A DNA stretch of 14,792 nucleotides, taken from NCBI GenBank assembly GCA_045632265.1, contig JAZQWG010000013.1, forward strand, positions 1 to 14,792, in the 5' to 3' direction. Of the stretch, positions 6,506-13,606 are shown in pieces (the first letter of the stretch is position 1; the number at the start of each line of letters is the position of its first letter). This DNA is from Scatosoma sp045632265. GTDB lineage: Bacteria > Bacillota > Clostridia > Christensenellales > Borkfalkiaceae. The translations under genes were made by a program, and so were the position numbers. The notes under the pieces were generated by a model. The model saw only the letters and a list, made by a program, of their open reading frames with translations. It did not search any database and had not been told where the DNA came from.

Positions 6506-7519
6506 ATGACGATTATTCGTGGGGCAACGACGATTGAAAATGATAATAAGGAAGAGATTTCTCTTGCCGTTAAAGAGCTTTTAGACGAGATTTTTTCGTC
6601 GAACACTTTGTTAAAAAGTGAAGTAAAAGGCTTTTTATTCTCTTTGACGACGGATATCCACTCTTATCATCCCGCAAAAGCGGCAAGAGAGTGTGGCTAC
6701 GATTTTGCGCCTTTATTTGCGGCGATCGAGCCTGAAATCGTAGGGGGATTGAAACTTTGTATTCGCTTAATGCTTTTTACCGATTTGGAAAAAGAGCGTG
6801 CGGTAAAACACGTTTATCAAAAGGGGGCTAAAGTTTTGAGAAAGGACATTTCGGAAATTTTGAATATTGCGCTTGACGGGCCTGCTGGAAGCGGTAAAAG
6901 CACGGTAGCAAAGGCGCTTGCAAAAGATTATAATATCTTATATTTGGATACGGGTGCTATGTATCGTGCTTGCGCTTTGAAAGCGTTGCGCTTGGGCGTT
7001 GATACGAAAGACGGCATAGCCGTAAAAGAAATTTTGCCGCAATTAGACGTAAGAGTGGAATATATCGACGGGGCGCAATGCACGATGCTTGGCGATGAAG
7101 ACGTTTCAAGTAAAATTCGTGAAAACGCCGTTTCTATGGCAGCGTCGAACATTTCGGCGCACCCCGCAGTTCGTGTAAAAATGGTAGAAATGCAACGAGA
7201 AATCGCAAAGAGAATGTCTTGTGTTCTCGACGGTCGGGATATCGGCTCGGCAGTGCTTCCCGATGCGAAATTCAAGTTCTTCGTCACGGCGGATAGCAAA
7301 GTTCGCGCGGAAAGAAGATATAAAGAGCTGCTTGCTCGTGGTGAAAGCGTTGATTTTGATAAATTGCACACTGAAATCGTGGCGAGAGATAAACAAGATA
7401 GCGAAAGAGAATTCTCGCCCCTTGTTTGTGCGGAAGACGCAATCGTCGTAGATACTTCTAATATGGATATTGCGGAAGTTATTGCGACAATTAAAGGACA
7501 TATTCAATCGAAGATTTAA
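6506..7519 (+). CDS. cmk: AroH-type chorismate mutase fused to cytidylate kinase
   Basis: This bifunctional protein has 337 residues. Residues 1-115 match the AroH class of chorismate mutase: IRGATTIE at the start, HPAKAARECG (55-64), PEIVGGLKLCIRLML (76-90) and KHVYQKGAKVLRKD (101-114). By alignment from memory with Bacillus AroH, Arg5, Arg61, Glu75, Arg87 and Tyr104 stand for Arg7, Arg63, Glu78, Arg90 and Tyr108, while Ala72 replaces Cys75. The fold would convert chorismate to prephenate as a trimer. Residues 120-337 are a complete CMP/dCMP kinase with P-loop DGPAGSGKST (124-133), LDTGAMYRA, LDGRDIGSAVLPDA and RDKQDSEREFSP. AAAGGAG at 6492-6498 supports the start. No internal stop or frameshift separates the halves, and the linker is only a few residues. 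Coupling aromatic amino acid and nucleotide synthesis in one chain is unusual. Confidence 0.93.
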   Translation: MTIIRGATTIENDNKEEISLAVKELLDEIFSSNTLLKSEVKGFLFSLTTDIHSYHPAKAARECGYDFAPLFAAIEPEIVGGLKLCIRLMLFTDLEKERAVKHVYQKGAKVLRKDISEILNIALDGPAGSGKSTVAKALAKDYNILYLDTGAMYRACALKALRLGVDTKDGIAVKEILPQLDVRVEYIDGAQCTMLGDEDVSSKIRENAVSMAASNISAHPAVRVKMVEMQREIAKRMSCVLDGRDIGSAVLPDAKFKFFVTADSKVRAERRYKELLARGESVDFDKLHTEIVARDKQDSEREFSPLVCAEDAIVVDTSNMDIAEVIATIKGHIQSKI

Positions 7520-7530
7520 TAGGAAAAAGT

Positions 7531-8244
7531 ATGGAAGAAACGAAGAAAAAAGAGAAAAAGCAACCCAAAAAACGTGAAATCACGATAAAAGCGAATAAAA
7601 AAGGCAGACATATCATGCCTTTTATGAACTTTTTGCGTATTTTGGTTTTGCCTATTTATTATATTTTGAAACCTTGCCGTTTCTATGGCGAAAGAAAAGT
7701 TCCCGACGGTCCGTTTGTGTACGTTTCCAACCACCGCGTTATGTTCGATATTGCCTATCCTGCAATGACGACGTGGGAAGGTTTGCATTACGTACCTAAA
7801 AAATCTTTGACGGAAACGCCGATTGTAAGGGGCTTAATTCGCTCGTTAAAGGCAATTCCCGTAAGCCGTGATGGAAATGACGTTCGTGCGCTTCTCGATT
7901 GTTTTAAGTGCCTTAAAAACGGCGATAAAGTGGTTGTTTTTCCTGAAGGGAAAAGAAATAAAACGGAAGATATTTTATTGCCCTTCAAATCTGGTGCGGC
8001 AGTTATGGCTATTCGTACGAAAACGCCTATTATTCCTATGGTTGTTTACTCGAAACCCCGTTTTTTCCGTTGTACGCACATTTTGATTGATAAGCCGCTT
8101 GAGTTTAGCGAATTTTACGATAAAAAATTGACGGAAGAAGATATTGCGGCAGCGGATGAAAAACTTCGTCAACATATGTTGCAAATGCACAACGAGCATA
8201 CGGCTTATTTGCAAGCGAAAAAGAACAAGGGAAAGAAAGCATAA
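7531..8244 (+). CDS. plsC: 1-acyl-sn-glycerol-3-phosphate acyltransferase
   Basis: This 237-residue protein is a PlsC-family acyltransferase of phospholipid synthesis, converting lysophosphatidic acid to phosphatidic acid at the membrane. The catalytic NHxxxxD motif is SNHRVMFD (66-73: Asn67, His68, Asp73). Motif III is FPEGKRNK (137-144), with Lys in place of the common Thr after Gly, and motif IV is TPIIPMVV (165-172). A hydrophobic stretch at about 33-47 fits membrane association. The first 27 residues and the last 9 are very rich in Lys, which could help contact anionic lipids; this is inference. AGGA at 7521-7524 precedes the ATG. The gene lies 11 bases after cmk and 3 bases before ispH, a conserved clostridial order. 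Confidence 0.92.
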   Translation: MEETKKKEKKQPKKREITIKANKKGRHIMPFMNFLRILVLPIYYILKPCRFYGERKVPDGPFVYVSNHRVMFDIAYPAMTTWEGLHYVPKKSLTETPIVRGLIRSLKAIPVSRDGNDVRALLDCFKCLKNGDKVVVFPEGKRNKTEDILLPFKSGAAVMAIRTKTPIIPMVVYSKPRFFRCTHILIDKPLEFSEFYDKKLTEEDIAAADEKLRQHMLQMHNEHTAYLQAKKNKGKKA

Positions 8245-8247
8245 ATT

Positions 8248-10314
8248 ATGGAAATTATCGTCGCAAAAAGCGGCGGTTTTTGCCGCGGAGTACAAAAGGC
8301 GGTGGATACCGCTTTGACAATTTCTCCCGAAAATACTTATATTTACGGCGAGATTATACACAATCCCGACGTCGTTAAAACGATAAACGATAGGGGCATT
8401 GCAACCGTGGAAGATTTGTCTAGCGTGCCAAGCGGTGCAACGCTTCTTATCCGTTCTCACGGCGTTGGCAAGAAGATTTACGAAGAATGCGAGCGTAAAA
8501 AAATCAAAGTAGTGGACTGCACTTGCGAATACGTAAAGCGCACGCAGCGTATTATAAGAGAACAATATGCTAAAGGAAAGACAATTATTATCGTTGGTCA
8601 ACCTACGCACCCCGAAGTAATCGGGCTGAATGGCTGGTGCGACGAGAGTGCATACGTTTTTTCTTCGGAAACGGACGATTTTTCCATTTTACCGCCAAAT
8701 GATTGTTGCGTAGTGGCGCAAACGACCTATTCCAAGGAAAAATTTGATAAAATTGTTAAAAATCTTAAAGATAGCTATGCTAAAACAGTTGAGATTTTCG
8801 AAACAATTTGCTATACTACTATAGGACGGCAAAACGAAGCAAGCGAACTTGCGCAAAAATGCGATGCTGTATTGGTTATCGGCGGCTTAAATAGCAGCAA
8901 CACCAACAAGCTTTTCGATATTTGCAATAAGCATTGTAAAAACGTATTTCGTTTGGCGAGTGCTGCCGATTTCGAATATAAAAACATCAAAAGATTTAAA
9001 AAGGTAGGTATTGTTACGGGTGCAAGCACCCCTAACGGGCAAACTCAGGAGGTTCTCTTAAAAATGGAAATGACAGAAGCAAAAGCAACGATGGCAGAAG
9101 TTGTTGCAAACATGGACAATCAACAACGTTTCAAGAAAGGTCAGTTGATTACGGCTACGATCTCGTCGGCAGACGACAAGGGTGTTGAAGTGTTGCTCCC
9201 CAACACGAAGAAAGAAGTGCTGCTCGATAAAGACCAAGTAGATTGCGAAGTATATAACAAAGAAGACTTCGCAGGCAAAATCGGCGAAGAGATTGAATTG
9301 ATGGTCGTAGCGGTTTCGCCTCGCGTTGTTCTTTCGCAAAAGCAAATTAAAGCTGTGAAAGAAGAAGAAGCGATGCTCGCAGAAGTAACGTCTGGCAAAG
9401 AATTCGAAGTTGAATGTACCGGCTTCAACAAGGGCGGTTTGACTGCTCAACTTGGTTCTTATACGGTATTCGTACCCGCACGTGAAATTCGTCCCGGTTT
9501 CGTTAAGGAATTGGATAAATACGTTGGCAAGAAATTGCGTCTTCGTCTTATCGAATTGAAAACGGAAAGAAGAAAAGAAATTATCGCTTCCCAACGCGTA
9601 ATCATGGAAGAAGAAAGAGCTGCTAAAGAAGCTGCTAAAGCTGCTAAAGAAGCAGAATTCTTTGCAAGCATCCACGTTGACGACGTAGTGGAAGGTAAAG
9701 TTGAAAGAGCTACGGCATTCGGCGCGTTCGTATCCGTAAACGGTTTCGACTGTCTTGCTCACATTTCCGATTTGTCTTGGACGGGCGCTAAATCCGTTGC
9801 TGACGTTTTGGAAATCGGCAAGAAATATCAATTCAAAGTGCTTAAGATTGACGAAGCAACGAAGAAAGTTTCCATCGGTTATAAGCAATTGCAACCCCAA
9901 CCTTGGGATCTCGCTGCTGAAAAATATGCAGAAGGCGACGTTATCCACGGTAAAGTTGTAAGAATCGTACCCTTCGGTGCATTTGTAGAAGTTGAAAAAG
10001 GCATTGACGGTCTTGTTCACGTTTCTCAAATCTCCCACGAATTCCTTGAAAATCCTACGACGGTTCTTGCAATCGGTCAAGAAATCGACGCTAAGATTTT
10101 GAAGTTGGATTGCGCTGAAAAGAAGATGAACCTTTCCATTAAAGCGCTTGAACCCAAGCCTGAAGTTGAAAGAAAAGAAAAGGCGCAAAAGGAAGATAAC
10201 GAAGGTAAAGAAAAGACGAGAAAGCCCCGCGCACCTAAAGTAACGGAAGAAGTTACGGAATGGAGCGAAGAAGGCATCTCCGGCATTTCCATCGCTGATT
10301 TGTTGAACAAATAA
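8248..10314 (+). CDS. ispH: IspH (HMBPP reductase) fused to ribosomal protein S1-like domains
   Basis: The 688-residue protein has two parts. Residues 1-275 are 4-hydroxy-3-methylbut-2-enyl diphosphate reductase, the last enzyme of the MEP isoprenoid pathway. Its Fe-S cluster ligands are Cys12 (GGFCRGV), Cys93 (DCTC) and Cys188 (TICYTT); His38, His71, His121 and Glu123 line the substrate pocket, and NSSNTNKL and GASTP are present. Residues 290-635 hold four S1 RNA-binding domains at about 296-366, 383-452, 476-546 and 561-633, with an Ala/Lys/Glu helix at 452-472 between the second and third. A charged tail follows. The last two S1 repeats carry the classical FGAFV and GLVHVSQIS pattern. This fusion is known in Clostridia. 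The S1 half has its own internal ribosome binding site and differs strongly in codon choice from the IspH half. The start lies 3 bases after plsC with only a loose purine-rich site upstream. Confidence 0.95.
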   Translation: MEIIVAKSGGFCRGVQKAVDTALTISPENTYIYGEIIHNPDVVKTINDRGIATVEDLSSVPSGATLLIRSHGVGKKIYEECERKKIKVVDCTCEYVKRTQRIIREQYAKGKTIIIVGQPTHPEVIGLNGWCDESAYVFSSETDDFSILPPNDCCVVAQTTYSKEKFDKIVKNLKDSYAKTVEIFETICYTTIGRQNEASELAQKCDAVLVIGGLNSSNTNKLFDICNKHCKNVFRLASAADFEYKNIKRFKKVGIVTGASTPNGQTQEVLLKMEMTEAKATMAEVVANMDNQQRFKKGQLITATISSADDKGVEVLLPNTKKEVLLDKDQVDCEVYNKEDFAGKIGEEIELMVVAVSPRVVLSQKQIKAVKEEEAMLAEVTSGKEFEVECTGFNKGGLTAQLGSYTVFVPAREIRPGFVKELDKYVGKKLRLRLIELKTERRKEIIASQRVIMEEERAAKEAAKAAKEAEFFASIHVDDVVEGKVERATAFGAFVSVNGFDCLAHISDLSWTGAKSVADVLEIGKKYQFKVLKIDEATKKVSIGYKQLQPQPWDLAAEKYAEGDVIHGKVVRIVPFGAFVEVEKGIDGLVHVSQISHEFLENPTTVLAIGQEIDAKILKLDCAEKKMNLSIKALEPKPEVERKEKAQKEDNEGKEKTRKPRAPKVTEEVTEWSEEGISGISIADLLNK
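9047..9066 (+). promoter_or_regulatory. Internal Shine-Dalgarno and ATG at the IspH/S1 junction
   Basis: AGGAGGTT at 9047-9054 is a near-consensus ribosome binding site followed 9 bases later by an in-frame ATG (9064-9066, codon 273) and a second ATG at 9070. Initiation here would give a 416-residue protein consisting only of the four S1 domains. The same bases encode Gln-Glu-Val at the conserved end of IspH, so chance is possible. The spacing, 11 bases from GGAGG to ATG, is slightly long. Confidence 0.5.
9619..9651 (+). repeat. Short in-frame tandem repeat GCTGCTAAA in the S1 half
   Basis: Three copies of GCTGCTAAA, two of them followed by GAA, encode an Ala-Ala-Lys(-Glu) run at residues 458-469. 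It is a helical linker between the second and third S1 domains, and a place where copy number could vary. Confidence 0.6.
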
Positions 10315-10347
10315 TTCCCTTTCTTAAATCTTTATAAACGGAATATT

Positions 10348-10383
10348 ACGTTCTCATGCAAAACGCATGAGAACGTTTTTTTT
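10348..10383 (+). terminator. Strong intrinsic terminator after the IspH-S1 gene
   Basis: ACGTTCTCATGC (10348-10359) pairs perfectly over 12 bp with GCATGAGAACGT (10365-10376) across the 5-base loop AAAAC, and a run of eight T ends at 10383. It closes the cmk-plsC-ispH operon and isolates the sporulation operon downstream. Confidence 0.93.
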
Positions 10384-10430
10384 GCGTAAAAATCGTTCTA
10401 ATCGGACAAGCAAGCGCGTATATTATACAA
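10384..10430 (+). promoter_or_regulatory. Short region expected to hold the spoIIIA promoter
   Basis: Only 47 bases separate the terminator from the spoIIIAA ATG. The best -10 candidates are TATATT (10419-10424) and TATTAT (10421-10426), inside the palindrome GTATA-T-TATAC (10418-10428). CGTATATT at 10418-10424 region resembles the sigma-E -10 consensus only loosely. Known spoIIIA operons are sigma-E dependent, so a sigma-E promoter is expected, but I cannot assign its -35 element with confidence. Confidence 0.35.
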
Positions 10431-11282
10431 ATGCTTGATTTCCTACCCGAAAACGTAAAAGACGCCTTATCCTACGTCAACGTAAACTATGTTTACGAAC
10501 TGCGTTTGCGCGCGAATAAACCGACCACGATCAACTATCAAGGGGCGTATCGTTATCTCGGCAATTTGGGTTTAACTTCACGAAAGGAAAACGCCGTAAT
10601 TTGCGACGAAATTGATATCGCCGATACAATCTATCGCGCGGGCAATTATTCGGTGTATTCGGTGGAAGAACAAATCAAAAGCGGCTTTATCACATCAAAC
10701 GATGGAGCAAGGCTTGGGCTAGCGGGGGAATACGTGTTTGATAACACGCAGCCGCTCTCAATTCGAAATTTTATGTCCATTTGCGTGCGTATTCCGCATG
10801 AAATCGTAGGTTCGGGACAAGAAATCTACGATAGAATCCTAAAAAACGGGCTAAAAAACGTTTTAATCGCTTCGCCACCTGGGCTTGGGAAAACGACGAT
10901 ATTGCGTGATTTGGCAAGAATTATCAGTGTAAACACCTGTAAAAACGTACTAATTTGCGATGAGCGTGGGGAAATTGCGTGCGGCGAGCTTGGCGATAGT
11001 TGTGACGTTATGAAATTTGCTGATAAAAACACGGCTTTTACGTCGGGAATACGGGCAATGCGCCCCGATATAATTATTACGGACGAGCTTTCAATAAACG
11101 ATTGCTTGGCGGTAGAAAAGGCGTATAATGCGGGCGTATTTGTGCTTGCGTCGGCACATTTTTCTTCCGTAGAGCGTATAGAGAAGCGCTTTTTCTCGCT
11201 TTTTGATTACGTTGTGCTGTTGGACGATAAAAAAATAGGGGTTGTGTCGGCAATTTACGATAAGGACGGGCATACGATATGA
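10431..11282 (+). CDS. spoIIIAA: Stage III sporulation protein AA (ATPase)
   Basis: This 283-residue soluble ATPase of the secretion-ATPase family powers or gates the SpoIIIA-SpoIIQ channel from the mother cell cytoplasm. It has ELRLRANKP (23-31), SVYSVEEQIKSGFIT (74-88), RLGLAGE (94-100), Walker A SPPGLGKTT (148-156) with Lys154, ICDERGEI (175-182), and Walker B-like RPDIIITDEL (211-220). His243 follows in ASAHFSS. It is slightly shorter than the roughly 300 residues usual for the family, the difference lying at the ends. No ribosome binding site is visible in the 20 bases before the ATG, while a possible -10 box ends only 5-7 bases upstream, so a leaderless message is possible. It is the first gene of the operon and its stop overlaps the next start (ATGA). 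Confidence 0.95.
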   Translation: MLDFLPENVKDALSYVNVNYVYELRLRANKPTTINYQGAYRYLGNLGLTSRKENAVICDEIDIADTIYRAGNYSVYSVEEQIKSGFITSNDGARLGLAGEYVFDNTQPLSIRNFMSICVRIPHEIVGSGQEIYDRILKNGLKNVLIASPPGLGKTTILRDLARIISVNTCKNVLICDERGEIACGELGDSCDVMKFADKNTAFTSGIRAMRPDIIITDELSINDCLAVEKAYNAGVFVLASAHFSSVERIEKRFFSLFDYVVLLDDKKIGVVSAIYDKDGHTI

Positions 11283-11776
11283 TGATAAAATTTATGCTTG
11301 GGGTTGCCGTCGTTGCGTTTGCTACCTTTGTAGGCTTTCTTTTAGGACGAAAACATAGAAAGAGGAAACAATTTTTTACGCAATTTTGCCTATTTAACGA
11401 GCGATTTATCAACGAAATTTCCTATTATCGTCATCCCTTGCAAGATTTTATCATGAAATACGAGTATAAAAGCGAGTTTTCGTCCCTTTTACAACGGTTT
11501 TTGTATTGTGTGGATAAACGAGTTGCATTGAAAGGGAATTTATTAAACGACGCAGATTTTGATTTTTTGAAAGCGGATGAGAAAAACGTCGTGGAAGATT
11601 ATTTTCTTATGCTTGGGAAAGGGGATAGCGCCTCGCAAAAAACGTACTTTAATTCTATGAAAGAACAGCTAATCTCTATGGAAAAATTGGCGATTAACAC
11701 TTGCAAAAGATACGGTGATTTATACATAAAACTTGGATTTTTATGCGGATTATTCATTTTAATAATAATCTTGTAA
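11279..11776 (+). CDS. spoIIIAB: Stage III sporulation protein AB
   Basis: This 165-residue protein has an N-terminal transmembrane helix (about 3-23), a cytoplasmic helical domain (QFCLFNERFINEISYYRHPL at 36-55, then SMKEQLISMEKLA), and a second helix at the very C terminus (148-165). The pattern and the final CKRYGDLYIKLGFL segment match SpoIIIAB, a homologue of type II secretion GspF-like proteins in the SpoIIIA complex. Its ATG overlaps the spoIIIAA stop by four bases, so translation is probably coupled; a second ATG follows directly. Length is close to the usual 170 residues. Confidence 0.9.
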   Translation: MMIKFMLGVAVVAFATFVGFLLGRKHRKRKQFFTQFCLFNERFINEISYYRHPLQDFIMKYEYKSEFSSLLQRFLYCVDKRVALKGNLLNDADFDFLKADEKNVVEDYFLMLGKGDSASQKTYFNSMKEQLISMEKLAINTCKRYGDLYIKLGFLCGLFILIIIL

Positions 11777-11794
11777 AGGCGGACGAAATAGAAA

Positions 11795-11989
11795 ATGGAC
11801 ATCAGTATTTTATTTAAGATGGCGGCAGTAGGCATAATTATCACTGTCATTTGTCAAGTGCTAAAAAAATCCGACCGTGACGATATAGCCACGCTCGTCA
11901 GCATCGTTGGGCTCGTCATTGTTTTGGCGGTTGTTGTGAGTATGATAGGCGATTTATTTAGTGAGATTACGGCGATTTTCGGGCTATGA
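11795..11989 (+). CDS. spoIIIAC: Stage III sporulation protein AC
   Basis: This 64-residue membrane protein has two transmembrane helices (about 6-23 and 33-52) joined by the short charged loop KKSDRDD, which is the characteristic SpoIIIAC layout. The length is typical. It lies 18 bases after spoIIIAB; AAAGG at 11775-11779 is 15 bases from the ATG, so the ribosome binding site is poor. It is an inner-membrane component of the mother-cell complex. Confidence 0.93.
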   Translation: MDISILFKMAAVGIIITVICQVLKKSDRDDIATLVSIVGLVIVLAVVVSMIGDLFSEITAIFGL

Positions 11990-12002
11990 AAGGGGATAAA
12001 CG

Positions 12003-12395
12003 ATGGAACTTATAAAGATAATCGGCGTGGCGTTTGTCACAGCTATTACGGCAATCATCTTAAAAAGCACCAAGCCTGAACTGTCATTTGCGGTGACGGT
12101 CACGGGGATAATCGTCATTTTGCTCTTTCTTGTAGACGCTCTTAAAGACGTTGTCACCGCCTTTCAATCGATAGCGCAAACGACGGGCATGAACAATGGA
12201 CTACTTAAAATTTTACTCAAAATCGTAGGGGTTGGGTACGTGACGGAATTTGGTGCTGGCGTGCTAAACGACTTTGGCTCGCCCGCCGTTGCGGACAAGG
12301 TTGCGCTTGGTGGGAAGCTTGCTATCGTGATACTTTCCTTGCCTATTTTGCAAAGCTTATTGCAGCTTGTAAGTGCATTTCTTAACTTGGTATGA
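12003..12395 (+). CDS. spoIIIAD: Stage III sporulation protein AD
   Basis: This 130-residue membrane protein has about four hydrophobic segments (5-22, 28-47, 66-86 and 103-127). The motifs KSTKPELSFAVTVTG and LLKIVGVGYVTEFGAGVLNDFG, followed by VADKVALGGKLAI, are diagnostic of SpoIIIAD. AAAGGGGA at 11989-11996 provides a good ribosome binding site. It follows spoIIIAC by 13 bases and its stop codon overlaps the spoIIIAE start by four bases. It acts in the membrane part of the SpoIIIA complex. Confidence 0.95.
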   Translation: MELIKIIGVAFVTAITAIILKSTKPELSFAVTVTGIIVILLFLVDALKDVVTAFQSIAQTTGMNNGLLKILLKIVGVGYVTEFGAGVLNDFGSPAVADKVALGGKLAIVILSLPILQSLLQLVSAFLNLV

Positions 12396-13606
12396 TAACA
12401 CTAAAACGTAAAAAATCGCCGCTATTTATATTCATTATACTTATACAATTATTCATATTTTCTTTTTCGTTTTTTGGCGATAAAATAGTCGTTGTAAAAG
12501 CGGATGAAAACGCCACAATCGAGGGGGAAGCAAACGCCGAATTAAATAAAAATATCCAAGAATTATTAGAAGGGTTAGATTTATCCCAGTTGCAAGAATA
12601 CGTGGATAGCTTGGGAAATTTTACAAACGAAAGTGTTGCAAAACGACTAACAGCGTATATTGCGGGCGAGAAATTCGATTACAAAAGCTTTTCGTCGGAT
12701 ATTTTGCGTGTGTTATTTGAAAAAGTGCAACAAGTTTTGCCCGCTTTTACGTGTATTACGGCGATCGCGTTGCTCTCGGGGCTGATTTCCACGCTACGAA
12801 GTGGCAGTTTGGGTGCAACGTCAACGGATATGATATTTATGATAAGTTATATTGCGGCGCTAATCCCGCTTATAAGCGTGCTAACCGAGTGTTTTCAAAG
12901 CGCCTTTCGTTGTGTCTCGTCTATGCAACGACAAATGAATATCGTATTTCCCATTATGCTAACGCTGATGGCGGCAAGTGGTGGGACAATTTCCGCATCC
13001 GTTTGTCGTCCAGCCGTGGCGTTTTTCTCAACGAATATTGTTTCGGTGATGTCGAAAGTGGTCTTTCCTATCACGATTACGATAATTGCCTTTTCTATGG
13101 CGGGAAATTTGACTACGGAGCTGAAAATCAATAAATTTAGCGCCTTTTTTAAGAGTATAAACAAATGGATTATAGGTGTTTGCATATCTGTTTTCGGTTT
13201 ATTTTTCACTTTGCAGGGGATAACGGCGGCAACGACGGACGGAATAGTGCGAAGGGCGGCAAAATACGCAATCGGCAACGGTGTGCCCATTGTAGGCGGT
13301 TTTTTATCGGGCGGATTTGACCTTGCCGTAGCGGGAAGTATTTTAATTAAAAATTCGCTTGGCAGTATGAGTATCTTTTTAATGGTTTTCGTGCTTTTCG
13401 AGCCGTTAATATTGCTGATCGCCGTCAATTTATTGCTACGGCTAACGTCAGCGATTACGCAACCGTTTGGGGATAGCAAAATATCCAACTTTTTAGGCGA
13501 AACAGCGGAAAATTTGCAATATTGCACGGCGGCGTTGCTCTTTACGGCGTTTTTGTATTTCCTTTGTATATTGCTGCTTGTTATGTCATCGGAGGCTCTA
13601 TTTTGA
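12392..13606 (+). CDS. spoIIIAE: Stage III sporulation protein AE
   Basis: This 404-residue polytopic membrane protein has an N-terminal signal-like helix (10-29), an extracytoplasmic helical region (about 38-112), then about seven hydrophobic segments (near 115-135, 146-167, 184-206, 214-238, 257-281, 323-349 and 376-398). Family features are YIAALIPLISVL, MQRQMNIVFPIMLTLMAASGG, NKWIIGVCISVFGLFFTLQG and GNGVPIVGGFLSGGFDLAVAGS. SpoIIIAE is the largest membrane component of the channel and resembles a transporter. No Shine-Dalgarno sequence precedes the ATG, which overlaps the spoIIIAD stop as ATGA, so translational coupling is likely. Confidence 0.95.
   Translation: MITLKRKKSPLFIFIILIQLFIFSFSFFGDKIVVVKADENATIEGEANAELNKNIQELLEGLDLSQLQEYVDSLGNFTNESVAKRLTAYIAGEKFDYKSFSSDILRVLFEKVQQVLPAFTCITAIALLSGLISTLRSGSLGATSTDMIFMISYIAALIPLISVLTECFQSAFRCVSSMQRQMNIVFPIMLTLMAASGGTISASVCRPAVAFFSTNIVSVMSKVVFPITITIIAFSMAGNLTTELKINKFSAFFKSINKWIIGVCISVFGLFFTLQGITAATTDGIVRRAAKYAIGNGVPIVGGFLSGGFDLAVAGSILIKNSLGSMSIFLMVFVLFEPLILLIAVNLLLRLTSAITQPFGDSKISNFLGETAENLQYCTAALLFTAFLYFLCILLLVMSSEALF
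13591..13606 (+). promoter_or_regulatory. Ribosome binding site and TTG start of spoIIIAF
   Basis: GGAGG at 13591-13595 lies 7 bases before TTG (13603-13605), which overlaps the spoIIIAE TGA stop as TTGA. This fixes the spoIIIAF start well downstream of the frame's first ATG at 13522. Confidence 0.8.

Noticed and set aside
9058..10188. Minus-strand open frame of 376 codons opposite the S1 half
   Set aside because: It has a low-complexity Phe/Ser/Arg composition, no family motif and no promoter. It arises because the S1 half avoids codons that read as stops on the other strand.
12751..13134. Plus-strand open frame of 127 codons inside spoIIIAE
   Set aside because: It lies wholly within the well-supported spoIIIAE frame, has no ribosome binding site and shows no recognisable motif.
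13522..13602. Extended spoIIIAF N terminus from the ATG at 13522
   Set aside because: It would overlap spoIIIAE by 85 bases and has no ribosome binding site. The TTG at 13603 has GGAGG 7 bases upstream, the typical stop-start overlap and the expected family N terminus.
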